Assembly (NCBI GenBank): GCA_037447655.1
Contig: JBBHKE010002248.1
Coordinates: 1-62,000, forward strand
DNA length: 62,000 nt
Reading direction: 5' to 3'
DNA from: Zygnema cylindricum
Taxonomy: Eukaryota > Streptophyta > Zygnematophyceae > Zygnematales > Zygnemataceae
Shown here: positions 21,876 through 32,350 of the stretch, in pieces
How positions within the stretch are numbered: the first letter of the stretch is position 1
Layout of the letters: each line of letters opens with the position of its first letter
Program-made: the position numbers and the translations under genes
The notes under the pieces: generated by a model
Database searches by the model: none
What the model was told of the DNA's origin: nothing
Seen by the model: the letters and a program-made list of their open reading frames with translations, nothing else

Positions 21876-24079
21876 GTCCTATAACAAGTAGATTGTGCAC
21901 CGTTTGAAAGTCGTTAAATCATGTTAAGGAGGAAATCTGACAGTAAATGTGTTTGACATGCTACCTAGTAGTTACTGTGGTGAAGGCATCTTGCTTCTAT
22001 GGATGGATAGTACGCTATGATCTTCTTTTGTTACTACGCATTTTTTCTTTTATATACATTATTTTCTTATATTTGTATGCGTTACCTTTAACGTGATAGC
22101 ACGTGTGTCAGTTCCTTCAAGGGTCAAACTTGCCATCAAACTACATCAGAGAGCTTATTTTATACGTTTTGAAGCTTCCTTCTTGTCATCCCAGTGTTGG
22201 TTCTTTTGGGTATGTTGGCTGGATGTTGTGCAAGGGGGGAGATTGTATGAGTATCCTTCGATTTTCCAAAACACTCCACTTGTCTCCCACAGAGTTCTCC
22301 ATTCCTGTTTTCAATTCAGTTATTGGTTAAGTGGTTTTTGTTGATATGCATTGTTTCCTGCACCCTCGATCTGTGTAGTATCAATTTTTTTTGTTGTTGC
22401 TGGCATTTCTTTGTTAAATGCAGATCTTTAGCAAGATAGAGAGAGCGCATTACACAAGAGACACCATACACCAGATCAAATTTACCACATGTGGATATAC
22501 ATATATTCATTTCCATGCACATCATATCCATCTATCCATCCATCCATCTTCCACTTGTTAGCAAGTGCACCACACAAATCATATTTGTCATATTCATGAT
22601 TTTAAGTAGTTCTTTGAGTTGATTAGCCATCGTGTGTAATCAACTAAGTAGATTAACGAATATCCCCGGACTCTATTTCATATCAATTATCTTGCAAACA
22701 TTGAAGTTGTTGTTTGAGAGCATCCCATTGAATTTCCATGAATGTGTGTTTGAAGCTAGTTTTGTGTCATCAATATTACGTTAATTGCCATTAAATTTAA
22801 TGCTTAATTACCCAAAATTTGGCGTAAAGTTGTTCAAAAATCCACAGTTCTCATATGGGCACATTTATCTGTGATGTCAAACCTTTCGCAATTTCGTACT
22901 GTCAATGTGGCATTGTCTTAACCGGCAAATCTAAGTCTCATGCTCACCTTTCTAAGAATTCAGGACGCCAATTCCAATTTCTAAGAGGGCTTTAAGCAAC
23001 CATGTTCGGAGATACCATGATGTCGAAGGAGATTTACTGTAGGTTAGGTCTAGCACACGGTCAGTGGCCGCAGACAGGTGTAGCAATAACCCAACCATAC
23101 AAATTAAAGGTATCCTATTTAGTGAGTCACAATGACTTATTTAGTGAGTCACAGAAGCAGAAAGAGAGTTGGGCGAAAGAATAGATAGCGGAGTAGGAGC
23201 CAGGCATGCTTAATATAGCTTCCAAAATCAATTAATAGAAAAAGATGTACAATGTTCTTCAGACTTCTATCTAGTAAAAAGTTGTATTTCCCTCCTAAAT
23301 TCCTAACACTTCTACCTCTATGAACAATGGATCTTTTAATGATTATAATGTATGTGTGAGACACATTTCCTATTTCTTCTAAGTGTTAAATAGCAATCTA
23401 TGCCTCCCTGCAATGAAATGCTTAATGGTGGGTGGTCAAATGAGATGCTATCACGTGTCACTTTCCACCTCGTTCTGTCGCACATCAATTCGGTGCATTT
23501 ACTGTGCATGAAATGTTTCGTGGAATGTTTCGTGGAATCATCACTCCAATTCCCTACAATTAGTCTCTTGACGTCACGCCGATATATCGGTCCAGTTCGG
23601 TCGTACAAAATGTATCGTCCGAGATTGCCAAAACTAGCATTTTTTGACAGCAAACTTCAACAAAAAAAAAGAGAGGGAAAAAAGATAAGGGAGATTTTGC
23701 GCTAAACATTCCCGATTTGAAATGGGTGATTTTGTTTTCAACATTGGTTTTTTTGTGGGGTGATTAGGGGAGCAAAATATGATTTTAAGCAACTAATGGG
23801 GGTCTAGCAATGAAGTCTAAATTTGAAAGAAACTTTGAAGGTAAAAACTTGATATCTGAGAGGAGGAAATGTGGATTTAACAGGTAATGCACTGACAAGG
23901 GTGTTTTAGGCCAAAAACCCCAAATTATTAAATGGGGCCACGGAGCACGAATGCGGTTTTTGAAAAAGATATAAAATAGTGTTTTTTCAAAATATTTTTT
24001 GAAGGTAAAGTTCACATTTCATGAATAAAACTAACAACATTTTGACTACTGTATAGAAAAACATTACGGGACAGTTTTA
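21876..24079. other. Hsp70 3' flank and unannotated stretch
   Basis: No protein family is recognisable. A short ATCC microsatellite lies at about 22528-22552. Two copies of TATTTAGTGAGTCACA (about 23118 and 23139) each contain the palindrome TGAGTCA. ATGTTTCGTGGA is doubled at 23512-23540. The first few hundred bases probably hold the Hsp70 3' UTR, but no clear AATAAA is visible near 21876. Confidence 0.5.
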
Positions 24080-25017
24080 TGTTGTGGATTTATATTGTGG
24101 AGACTACAGTACAAACTGGAAAAGGTAACATATATAGTGTAGACGACGGCAATATGTTGCTCTCCAGCAAAAGCTACCAGAAGCTGCAGAGTCACCCATC
24201 TAATTCAACAAAAGACAACCCAAGAGTACAACACAAATGGCCTACTTTGACCACGTGACACTCAACAAAACAAGAGCCACTTAGACTCACGACATAGCTC
24301 ACTTAGAGCTCACACTTAACACAACATACTGACATATTTTTATACACAAACTCTGATCAGTCACAAAGTGAAATACACACAAAATACACACAAAGACAGC
24401 CTAAAAGTCACTTTCCTTTAGTGAACTTGTACAAGTTATCTCATCAATTATTGTGTCCATTTTCTGTTAAGGACCAGAAGTCAACGTTGCGTGAGAGAGA
24501 ATTCAAGTCATAGGTACAGGTACGGTTCAAGTACGGTTCAATAAACGTGAAGTCTAATTTACGCAGACGTCAAACATAATTTGCGTAGACGTCAAGTTTG
24601 ATGAAACGTAGCTGTTAACTTTTTGTGTACGTGAAGTGAAGCCGCCGCAAACGTTGAGTGTACACCAAATAAAGTATTGCGGACGTTTAGTACTTGGATA
24701 CTTTTGATTAATTTTATGTAGGTCACAAGTTAAGATTTGATTTCTTTACATGACAGATAAGTAGTGTAGTACCTACGTCACCTACACATATAAAATGTAC
24801 TCAAGCTTACACTAAAAATTAATCATCAATTAAGTGAATGATTCTCTCCACTATTTCCCTACCGCTATCTTGGCACTGAGTGTTTATTTTGTCGTGTTAG
24901 AAATCTATCTTCTTCCTTTCACTAACTAAGCTTGTGTTCTCACATAAAGAGTTGTTTTCCTTAGCTTCTTGTCTTATAATTGAACGATCCTATGGCTTTT
25001 TTTTCTGAATCTCAACA
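24080..25017 (+). repeat. 5' LTR of element H (family 4), left edge tentative
   Basis: The right edge is firm: ...TCTCAACA at 25017 is followed directly by a primer-binding site. The left edge at TGTTGTGG (24080) is the best TG start but has no partner LTR to confirm it. Two near-copies of GCAGACGTCAAACATAATTT (about 24560-24605) contain GACGTCA. GTACGGTTCAA is doubled at about 24521-24542. A TATAAAATG box is at about 24790. A gag ATG is at 24992 inside the LTR. Confidence 0.6.
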
Positions 25018-25910
25018 TGGTATCGGAGCTTTAGGTAAAATTACAAACATCTTGAAATTTAATGGCAGTAATTATTTACTATGGAAAGCTAACATGACCC
25101 AAATTCTAAAAGTTAAGAATTACCAAGGTACTGTAGCGGGCACTGAACATAAAACCAACTGAAGCCTTAGCGGCAGGAGGATATGTTAGAAGGGAAGAAG
25201 AAGCAACGACATTAACTTTCCTAACAATGCAAAATAGTCAAATTTTATACATAGTGGAATTCCATAAACCTAAGGCTATGTGGGATAAACTAAAGACATT
25301 ACATAAGAGTACTAATCCGTCCAATATTATGCAATTAAAGAATAAATTGCAGGACTTTAGTATATAGAGTGGAGATTCTATGAAAACCCATATCAATAGA
25401 CTGAAAGAGTTTAAGTTAAAGTTAGGCGGAGTCGGCACAAAACTGAATGATGATGATTTGATCCTCACACTGTTTAGGTCTTTGCCATCACAGTATGCCA
25501 TGATGATCACGGCTTTGAAAAGTCAACCTAATGTAGATTTTGATGTTATATATCAACATTTCTTTCAATAAGAAGTTGAATTTAAAAGGAAGGAATAGGA
25601 GTCAAATAAATCTCTTTATGTCAAAGGCAAACAGTCACTAAATGCACAGAGTCAACAACTGTGCTATATGTGCCAAAACCAATCATCAGAGTGTTGTGCT
25701 ATATGTTCCAAAACCAATCATCAGACTGCTGACTGTAGAATCAAAAAGAAAGAGACTGAAAACTTTAAGAAAAAAATTGTTTGTTACGATTGTGGAAAAC
25801 TAGGTCATAAGTCTTAAGTTTGTCGTAGTAAAGACAAAAAAATACAGAATAAACAATCATTTGCTATGACCATTCAAGATGAGACTAAATTTTTTCTCAA
25901 ATTGTAAAAT
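24992..25910 (+). pseudogene. Element H gag relic
   Basis: MAFFSESQHGIGALGKI then LKFNGSNYLLWKANMTQIL, the DUF4219/UBN2-type start of copia Gag. After frameshifts: ETHINRLKEFKLKLGGVGTKLNDDDLILTLFRSLPSQYAMMITAL. Two CCHC knuckles follow: CAICSKTNHQTADC (about 25695-25736) and CYDCGKLGHKS-VC (about 25785-25825, with a TAA before the last Cys region). A 35 bp tandem duplication at 25661-25730 shifts the frame in front of the first knuckle. The type is distinct from the other families here and closer to common plant copia Gag. Confidence 0.8.
25018..25029 (+). promoter_or_regulatory. Primer-binding site of element H
   Basis: TGGTATCGGAGC, complementary to an initiator Met tRNA 3' end of the plant type (one base from TGGTATCAGAGC). 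It is read in frame as H-G-I-G-A within the gag ORF that opens at 24992. Confidence 0.8.
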
Positions 25911-26750
25911 GCTCAGATAAGAAAATGGATTATAGCCTCTTGAGCGTCTCACTATATGCGTAATGACAAGTCCAACTTTTATTCTCTTACAACATTACAA
26001 AGTCCTCGACGAATTGTACTGGCCTTTGATAAGATTTTAGAGACCAGATTAATTGGCGAGGTTAAGTTGCAATTATACAATGATACTAGTAGTCATCAAG
26101 GGCATCTAAAAGAAGTTTTAGACTTACCGGGTTTAAAGCATAAACTTTTCAGTGTTATGCATGCTGTGAGGAGTGGACTAAAAGTCGAATATGAGAAAAA
26201 GAAAAGTGAACAGAGTGATATCATAAGTGAGGGGAAGCTAATCGCTCTTGGATATCCGGAAAGGAATCTTTCTGCTCTACGTTTGGATGATGAAGTTAAA
26301 TGAATTTCAGCAAAGAAGCACAATTTTTTGAGCTATGATATCAACGATTTAGTCATCTAGGAGAGCAAAATCTCAAACGACTCATCGAAATAAGATGGTG
26401 CGATACCTTGAGGATGTCAATGCCAAAGACAAATCTAAGGTGTGTGAAGGATGTGCTCAAGGTAAGCAAAGAAGGCTTCCTTTTCATAAAGATGGTGAAC
26501 CGAAACATAGAAGGAAGCTGGAGCTTATTCATTCTGACTTGAGCTGCCCTCACCCCTTAAGTCCTAGAGTTTCTAGATTTTTCATCACGTTTAAGGATGA
26601 GTGCACTAGAAAAGCATGGGTGTATTTCATGAAATCTAAAAGTGACGCCCTTGAGAAATTCAGAGAGTTTAAAACCATGGTAGAAAACTAGGCAGGGGAG
26701 CGAATTAAGATTTTAAGCTCGAACAATGGAGGGGAATTTCAACCATGGAT
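25911..26750 (+). pseudogene. Element H protease and integrase relic
   Basis: The protease core is degraded (WIIASxASHYMR-like near 25926, active site lost). Next are LDLPGLKHKLFSVMHAV, GAG-pre-integrase (FSHLGEQNLKRL), integrase zinc Cys pair CEGCAQGKQRRLPFHK, ELIHSDLSCPHP (first core Asp), and FKDECTRKAWVYFMKSKSDA. LSSNNGGEFQ has Asn at the second Asp position. The sequence then degrades and passes into LTR I near 26750-26800. RT and RNase H are missing. Confidence 0.75.
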
Positions 26751-26754
26751 TACT

Positions 26755-27822
26755 CACGGAACTACCCTTCAAACAGCTGTGTTTGCGACAGCACAGATTA
26801 CTCCACAATAAACAAAATAACCTTAAACTGCACCAATATGCAGTATACTAAAGACACTATAAACTCCCAAAGTTAAATCCAAATCAACCAAGGAATCTAG
26901 AAGATATAAGATACAGAGTTTCACAAAAACAGTTGACAGCTTCACAAACTAACCACTTAGACTGCTCACATAATCTTACACAGATTCTTGAATAGTATGA
27001 AACTTTACACACATATATATTATATATCATAGAATAACCCTACAAAGTTTCATACGAATGCACTAAACAGAGTGATCACACCAACAGGTCAAAGATGAAC
27101 AAAACAGTAAGCCATTGCTTTGATTAAACTTGACTGTGATGCTCAAAATATTCTAAGTCCTACAAGTTATACTCAGAGACTTCACTACTCAATATACGGA
27201 GGCATACCAGCCGTACGGTATCTACTATCTACCTAAACTATTGTAAGTATACCCGAATAGTTCGAGGTATGTCAGACTGAACAACTCTACACTAATAAAC
27301 TACTTAGCAAAAAGACAAACCTATGTTGTACATAATATTTACACCGACATCTCAACAATCTTCGTACGTCAAAAACGAAGCTGCCACTAAGTAACCACTA
27401 AGCAAATATCATTACTCACAATCTATACTAGTTATATTATCCGCAGCTGCGTCAGCTACTTTGTCCATACGGATCATATCAAGGTAACCGCAGCTGCGTT
27501 TCATTTGTCTGCCTCGCAGCTGCTCCGTACCGGCGGCGCATATTCATCCAAAATAACCGCAGTTGCCTTGTCCTGTCTGCGTCGCAACTGCGCCATACCG
27601 GCGGTGCCTGTTTCAACATTTGGTTTATTCCACATTGGATCGCTTCGCGATCCGCTGTCCATGTGTTAATGCTTGTACACGCCACTTAGTGAGTCTTTTA
27701 CATCACTTAAATTATATCCGTTCGTTTGCTCCCCCAATCCATGAATCCATTCGAACCTCCACATTAAATTTCAAAGCACACGAACTGTCGTGTACGCACG
27801 AAACAAACTTTTTAAAACAACA
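26755..27822 (-). repeat. LTR I, a diverged family 2-like LTR with polypurine tract
   Basis: The right edge TTTTAAAACAACA (27822) is followed by CTCCCCCAAAAATTT, a polypurine tract on the minus strand, so this is a 3' LTR. The CTGCACCAATATGCAG hairpin near 26832 is placed like CTGCACCCTTGTGCAG in G (16990) and K (39602). The left edge is uncertain because it merges with H integrase. The element's internal region is reduced to about 200 bp (27836-28040) with ATGCTGCTACGCTACGCTA-type repeats similar to L's LTR at 42121. Confidence 0.6.
27486..27622 (+). repeat. Two-copy tandem repeat of about 68 bp within LTR I
   Basis: Units start AACCGCAGCTGCGTTTC and AACCGCAGTTGCCTTGTC, and each ends CGTACCGGCGGCGC or CATACCGGCGGTGC plus a short tail. 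The GC content is much higher than in the surroundings, with CGCAGCTGCG-type palindromes. Confidence 0.75.
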
Positions 27823-28044
27823 CTCCCCCAAAAATTTAGTTTCGTGCACCTATACAATATGCATCATGAAATGTTATGTTGCTACGCTGCGCTAGTTGAC
27901 ATCGCAGCGCAGTATGAATACAATATGCAGCGTGTACTTCTATGCTGCTACGCTACGCTATTTTGACATCGCATCTCTAGCAGCTGCATTTTTCACCCTT
28001 AACTTCCTCCTCATAGCCTCATCTACTGAGAACAAAAGCTTTCA

Positions 28045-29206
28045 ATTTTAACATTTATGAAGGTGCCCTAGGGTGTGCCTTCAAAAAGAGGAAAAGTATG
28101 GCGGCTGCGAAAATCCTTGTACGAATTAAAACAAGCGCCGAGGACTTTGTACCTTTGTCTTCATAAGGTACTTACTAATTATGGTTTTGTAGGTAAAATC
28201 TCGGATTCTGGATTTTACGTGAAAGGAGAGGGAAAGGACCAAATTATTTTTTCTGTGTATGTCGATGACTTCTTAATGATTAGTGACACGTTGTCTGTTA
28301 TTAATAAGTTAAAAGAGTACCTTAGCATATATTTTAAAGTTACAAATCTTGGAGAAGTAAGGTAAATCTTGGGGATAGAAGTCATAAGGTCCAGCGAGAA
28401 TGTAATTAAATTAAGTCAAGCTCAGTACTATAGAGAGGTCTTGATTAGATTTGGAATGATTGGCGCGAAACGTGTCACGACGCCATTAGATCCAAAAGTA
28501 CAGTACACAAAGTACAAAGAGGAAAAAAATGTGTTAGTACCTTACCGTGAAGCAGTTGGTAGTCTTATGTACCTTAGTGTAGGTACACGTCCAAATATTG
28601 TGGCGGCAGTCTCTGTCGTTAGTCGTTATTGTAATGCTCCAAAAAAGAATCATTCGGAGGCGGTGAAACGGATTTTCGCTATTTGGTTGGTACGATTGAA
28701 TTTGGCTTGGTGTATAAATCCAAAAGAGACCCTTTGCAGTGTATCGGTTACTGCGACACTGATTGGGGAGGAGATTTTGACAGTGGAAAATCTACGTTTG
28801 GTTATGCATTTATCTTGGGCGGCGCAGCTGTCTCTTGGAGATCGCGACTCCAACCCACGGTTGCGTTGAGCTCCACTGAGGCCAAATATATGTCGGCGTG
28901 TCATAAGTCAAAGGCATCTGTATGGATCAAAGAGATGCTGGGTGAGTTGGGAATTCTGATTGGCTACATGCAAATTTTTACTGACAACATGAGCTCGATG
29001 GCACTTGTGAAGAATCCGGTCTTCCACAAACGTAAAAAACATATCCGGATACAGTGGCACTTTGTAACGAGATTTGGTGGCTGCGAAGGAAATCGAATTT
29101 TTATACGTGTCAACTTTGGAGGAGGCCGCATATATGTTGACTAAGGCGGCGGTCTACGACGTACTTTTACGGGGTAGACCTAAACTAGGGTCACTTTCAG
29201 TTTGAG
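28045..29206 (+). pseudogene. Element J reverse transcriptase and RNase H (family 1)
   Basis: Starts abruptly in RT (MKVP-GVPSKRGKVWRLRKSLYELKQAPRT), YVDD at 28258-28269, a TAA near 28363, then GIEVIRSSENVIKLSQAQYY, SVGTRPNIVAAVSVVSRY, and a frameshift near 28676. RNase H follows: YCDTDWGGDFDSGKS, SSTEAKYMSACH and FTDNMSSMAL with all three acidic residues, then a frameshift near 29075. Related to A and F but clearly diverged. Everything upstream of RT is missing; the left side abuts LTR I material. Confidence 0.85.
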
Positions 29207-29232
29207 AGGGGGTTTCACAAAGAGAGGGGGAT

Positions 29233-29645
29233 TGTTGGAATTCTTTGTGAATCAGAGTCTCACTTTGTTGAGCGCCGTAATATGTACTATATAGTTTGCG
29301 TAAGATATCGTTTGATTTCGGTTTTGGTTTTGCGTGCGAAGTACATTAGTACTTTAAGTTATTACGACACTTCATACATTTGTATAGTACTACGCATAGT
29401 ATGTTGGTTCGCTTGTACTTTTGTATGATTGGCTTGCATGCGTAATTTTGTACGTCATGCGATCCTTAGTACTTTGTTTGTTTGAGTTTTGGAGTATTTA
29501 GGACTTAGTCGTTTTTTGAGTGAAGTATTATCTTTGTAAGAGGGGGAAAACTTCCGGTGAAATATAATTTTGTCTTTTGCTGGAGTTGATCTCTTCTTAC
29601 TGTCTTTGCTTCCGCACTTGCATTATTGTTGTTCTTTTTCTACCA
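29233..29645 (+). repeat. 3' LTR of element J (right edge tentative)
   Basis: AGAGAGGGGGAT precedes TGTTGGAATTC, giving the polypurine tract and LTR start. The LTR is about 400 bp if it ends at TTTTTCTACCA (29645), but no second copy is present to confirm this. A TTGGAGTATTTAGG core lies near 29490. Confidence 0.55.
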
Positions 29646-30109
29646 TTCTGTGACCAGATCCTATCAAGGCTCAACTCTTTTTCAGTTTTGAGCAAAAGAC
29701 TTAGAAGCACAAAGATATGAGTAGGAATAGAACCCTTTGGAATGTAGATAAATAAGAGACTAGTTTCAAGAACGAATAAGAGTTTGATGGTCAACGGACA
29801 AATATTATTCCTCGGTCATAGAACCAAACTTCTAAAGCTGTAAAAAAAAGCAATTTTAAGAATATCGCTTCAAGGTTGACGGCTAGGAGTTGCTCGCTAA
29901 AAGTTAAAATGTAAAAGTCAGAAAACTAAATTGAAGAATGATTGCTGGGCATGAGGATTCAAGTTCACAGAACCAGCAAAATGGTACAAAAAGACAAAAT
30001 AAGAAAAATGGTATAAAAGACAAAATAACAAAATATGGTACTAAAAAAGAAACAAAAAGATAGTACTAAAAAACAACAACAACAACAACAAATAAAATGG
30101 TCAAATCAT

Positions 30110-30540
30110 TCACACCAATTTCACATTTTTAGATGAAAAGACAAAAAGGTGACCCGCAACTTGACGATGTCAATTTTGAAAATAAGTTCTAAAAGATCAT
30201 TTTGACTTAGAAGTAATCAATTTCACAGTTTTTGAGAAAATATTCAAATGCTACAAGATGTTTTACAACTTCACAGTTGTGCATTTCAAGAGAAAATGCC
30301 TAAAGATCATATTCTAGGTTTCAATTTCAAATTTTTAAGAAAAATATACCAAAAGAGAAAATTCGTTTAATTTTTGGATTTCAAGTATTCAGAGAATTAA
30401 ACGAAATGACCATGTAGACTTTCGAATTTTGTTTCCACATTTTGGGAGAAAACACCAAAAAATCATATTGACTTCCGAGTTTTCAATTTCACATTTTTAG
30501 AAGAAATACAAAATTTGGATATTGACTCACAAGTTATGGA
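30110..30540 (+). repeat. Degenerate minisatellite, about 8 units of 50-60 bp
   Basis: The phrase TTTCAATTTCACATTTTTAG or a close variant recurs near 30116, 30165, 30217, 30267, 30320, 30432 and 30486, each followed by AGAAAATACCAAAAGATCAT- and TTGACTTCCGAGTT-like strings. Spacing is roughly regular, but units are diverged with indels. Confidence 0.65.
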
Positions 30541-30629
30541 AGCCAACCATTTTTTTTTTCGTCGTTCGAATCTCGTATAGTTCCCTTTTTTGATTTTATA
30601 TGCGATTTTGGGCAATATCGGGTACCGCT

Positions 30630-30685
30630 GATTTCGCGTGACCAGCGTCACATCGCCGATTTTGTGTGACAGGCATCACATCGTG
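30630..30685 (+). repeat. 28 bp direct duplication
   Basis: GATTTCGCGTGACCAGCGTC (30630) and GATTTTGTGTGACAGGCATC (30658) begin two adjacent 28 bp units, both continuing ACATCG. Confidence 0.8.
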
Positions 30686-31190
30686 GAACTGTAAGGACGG
30701 ACGTCACGATTTGGACGACGTGGAGTCATACCATTATTACAATCATGCAGTTGTACATAGTCAGATCCAAGTGAACAAACATGTGTAGGCATCATTTCAC
30801 TAGACCACATTAAAGAGTTTTTCATGTATACAGACAGCATTAGAGTACAAAAGGCACTCAGAACAGACAAGGAGATCACCCTTCATTTATAAATGTAAGA
30901 ATAGCAGTTCAGATATAGACAAGTAAGACAAGGAAAAGAATTTGGCTTTACAAGAGAAAGTCTCTTTTAACACTTTGTCCTAAAAAGACCATTTATTAAA
31001 GTTGCGGCTTTCCTACAGTTCTACTGTCTCTTTGCCTCCTTAATCCGTTTGCTAATTATATCCCTCCCTAATCTTTCCTATCTCTCCTGTCTAACTATTT
31101 TCTGTGACTCCTTAAAGTCCCTCCGCGTCTATTGACTTGTAGTAGGTCCAATCCGGCTGTGGCTGCGGGGGATTCCTCTAATCGCTCAGA

Positions 31191-31446
31191 TGGTTATCCA
31201 AAAGCAACAGGTTATGTGCCCACCCCTATAGGGCCCAAAAGAGTTCAGAATTTTGGAACACGAGAGCAACGACCATCCCGAAACGGCCGTGAGTAGAGGA
31301 GGAGAACTGGGTAGATCTGCAACAAAAACACCAAGAGTTTGTGTATCAGGTTAGGCCCACACATTGGATGCGAGTGAAGGGGGAGACTTGGAAAATAGCT
31401 TTCAAAAGCTTAAGGAAAAGTCAGACAAAACACTTGTGAAATCAAC
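31191..31446 (+). pseudogene. Gag and primer-binding-site fragment, left flank of D
   Basis: On the plus strand, ATGGTTATCCAAAAGCAACA is followed by GGTTATGTGCCCACCCC at 31209, one base from D's primer-binding site. It reads MVIQKQQVMCPPL, resembling the C and M gag starts. Beyond that the sequence cannot be aligned to a family. TCAAC at 31442-31446 is D's left target duplication. Confidence 0.5.
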
Positions 31447-32350
31447 TGAAATTTTGTGGTCTCCATTGACCCACAGAATGAGCAGCCTATGTAAAGCCTC
31501 TAAGATAATATTTTCCCCTTCTACTTTCCCGCTGAATAAGCGCCGCCCAGGCACACAAATATTCTGACCACTCTCACCCTTGTGAGGATAAGACTCCCCT
31601 GAGTCAAACGCAAAAAGAATCACTGAATTTGCTCACCCGAGCAGTAAGTTATGGCTGGTCAAAGATGACCTTTATAGTTACAAGCTCTCTTAGAGAGAGA
31701 GGTACCTAAATATTACTAAGTCTCGGTCTGCCTACTCACGACTACCTACTATTAAACCCTATTCCAATAGGAACACTATAAAGTACAAGAAGGTACAATG
31801 GGCGATGTTTTTATTGTACAACCATTGTACGACAAGGTCTACAAGGTGACACCTGTCATATCGGAAGCCATGGTTCCTCCTCCCATCTTCTCCGGTATCA
31901 AATAATGTGGCGCCACATGGCACCGCGTGACGCTATATCCGTATGCCGCCAAAAAGCTCACTTCGCGTGGCGGCTATAATGCCGGCCGTCCGATCAAAAC
32001 ATATTTTACACGGTTCAGATTCGCGTACATGCAGAAATTGCTCCTTTTGGTTAGTCTGCTGTTAATTAGCTGTTTCGTTAATGTTTATATATTTATGAAA
32101 CCCGTCACGTGTATCGTTTCGTAACTCCTTAATGTTTAAGGCGTTAGGCTATAAAGAATCTAGAGGTCATAGGTTCAAATCTAGACCTAGGCATCATTTT
32201 AGCCAAAATACCCTAAACTGCAAAAACTGCCACTTTCTAAATATGGCGGCAGCCATGGCGCGCTTTTGATCCTTACTCTCTTTCTTTAAAACAAAACTAA
32301 AATATGGAAGTGAACTATTAATTACATCTTTTCAACACTCCCCTTAATTC
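31447..32350 (-). repeat. 3' LTR (31447-32337) and polypurine tract of element D
   Basis: On the minus strand it begins TGTTGAAAAGATG at 32337 after AATTAAGGGGAG and ends ATTTCA at 31447. It contains a tRNA-like module on the plus strand (32121-32200, GGTTCAAATC at 32172-32181) and the CAGCCATGGCG remnant of the family hairpin near 32252. Confidence 0.93.

Larger units (their letters stand above)
29646..31190. other. AT-rich stretch with simple and minisatellite repeats
   Basis: No recognisable coding. Contains an AAC microsatellite (about 30075-30095), repeated AATGGTACAAAAAGACAAAA-type runs (29975-30060), the minisatellite at 30110-30540 and a 28 bp duplication at 30630-30685. The part from 30900 to 31190 may be remains of an LTR, because a primer-binding-site-like string follows at 31209. 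Confidence 0.5.

Noticed and set aside
31147-31290. Possible host exon, open frame ending in a GTGAGT donor-like string
   Set aside because: A second frame of the same bases matches the gag start VIQKQQVM of family 3, and no acceptor downstream keeps the frame.
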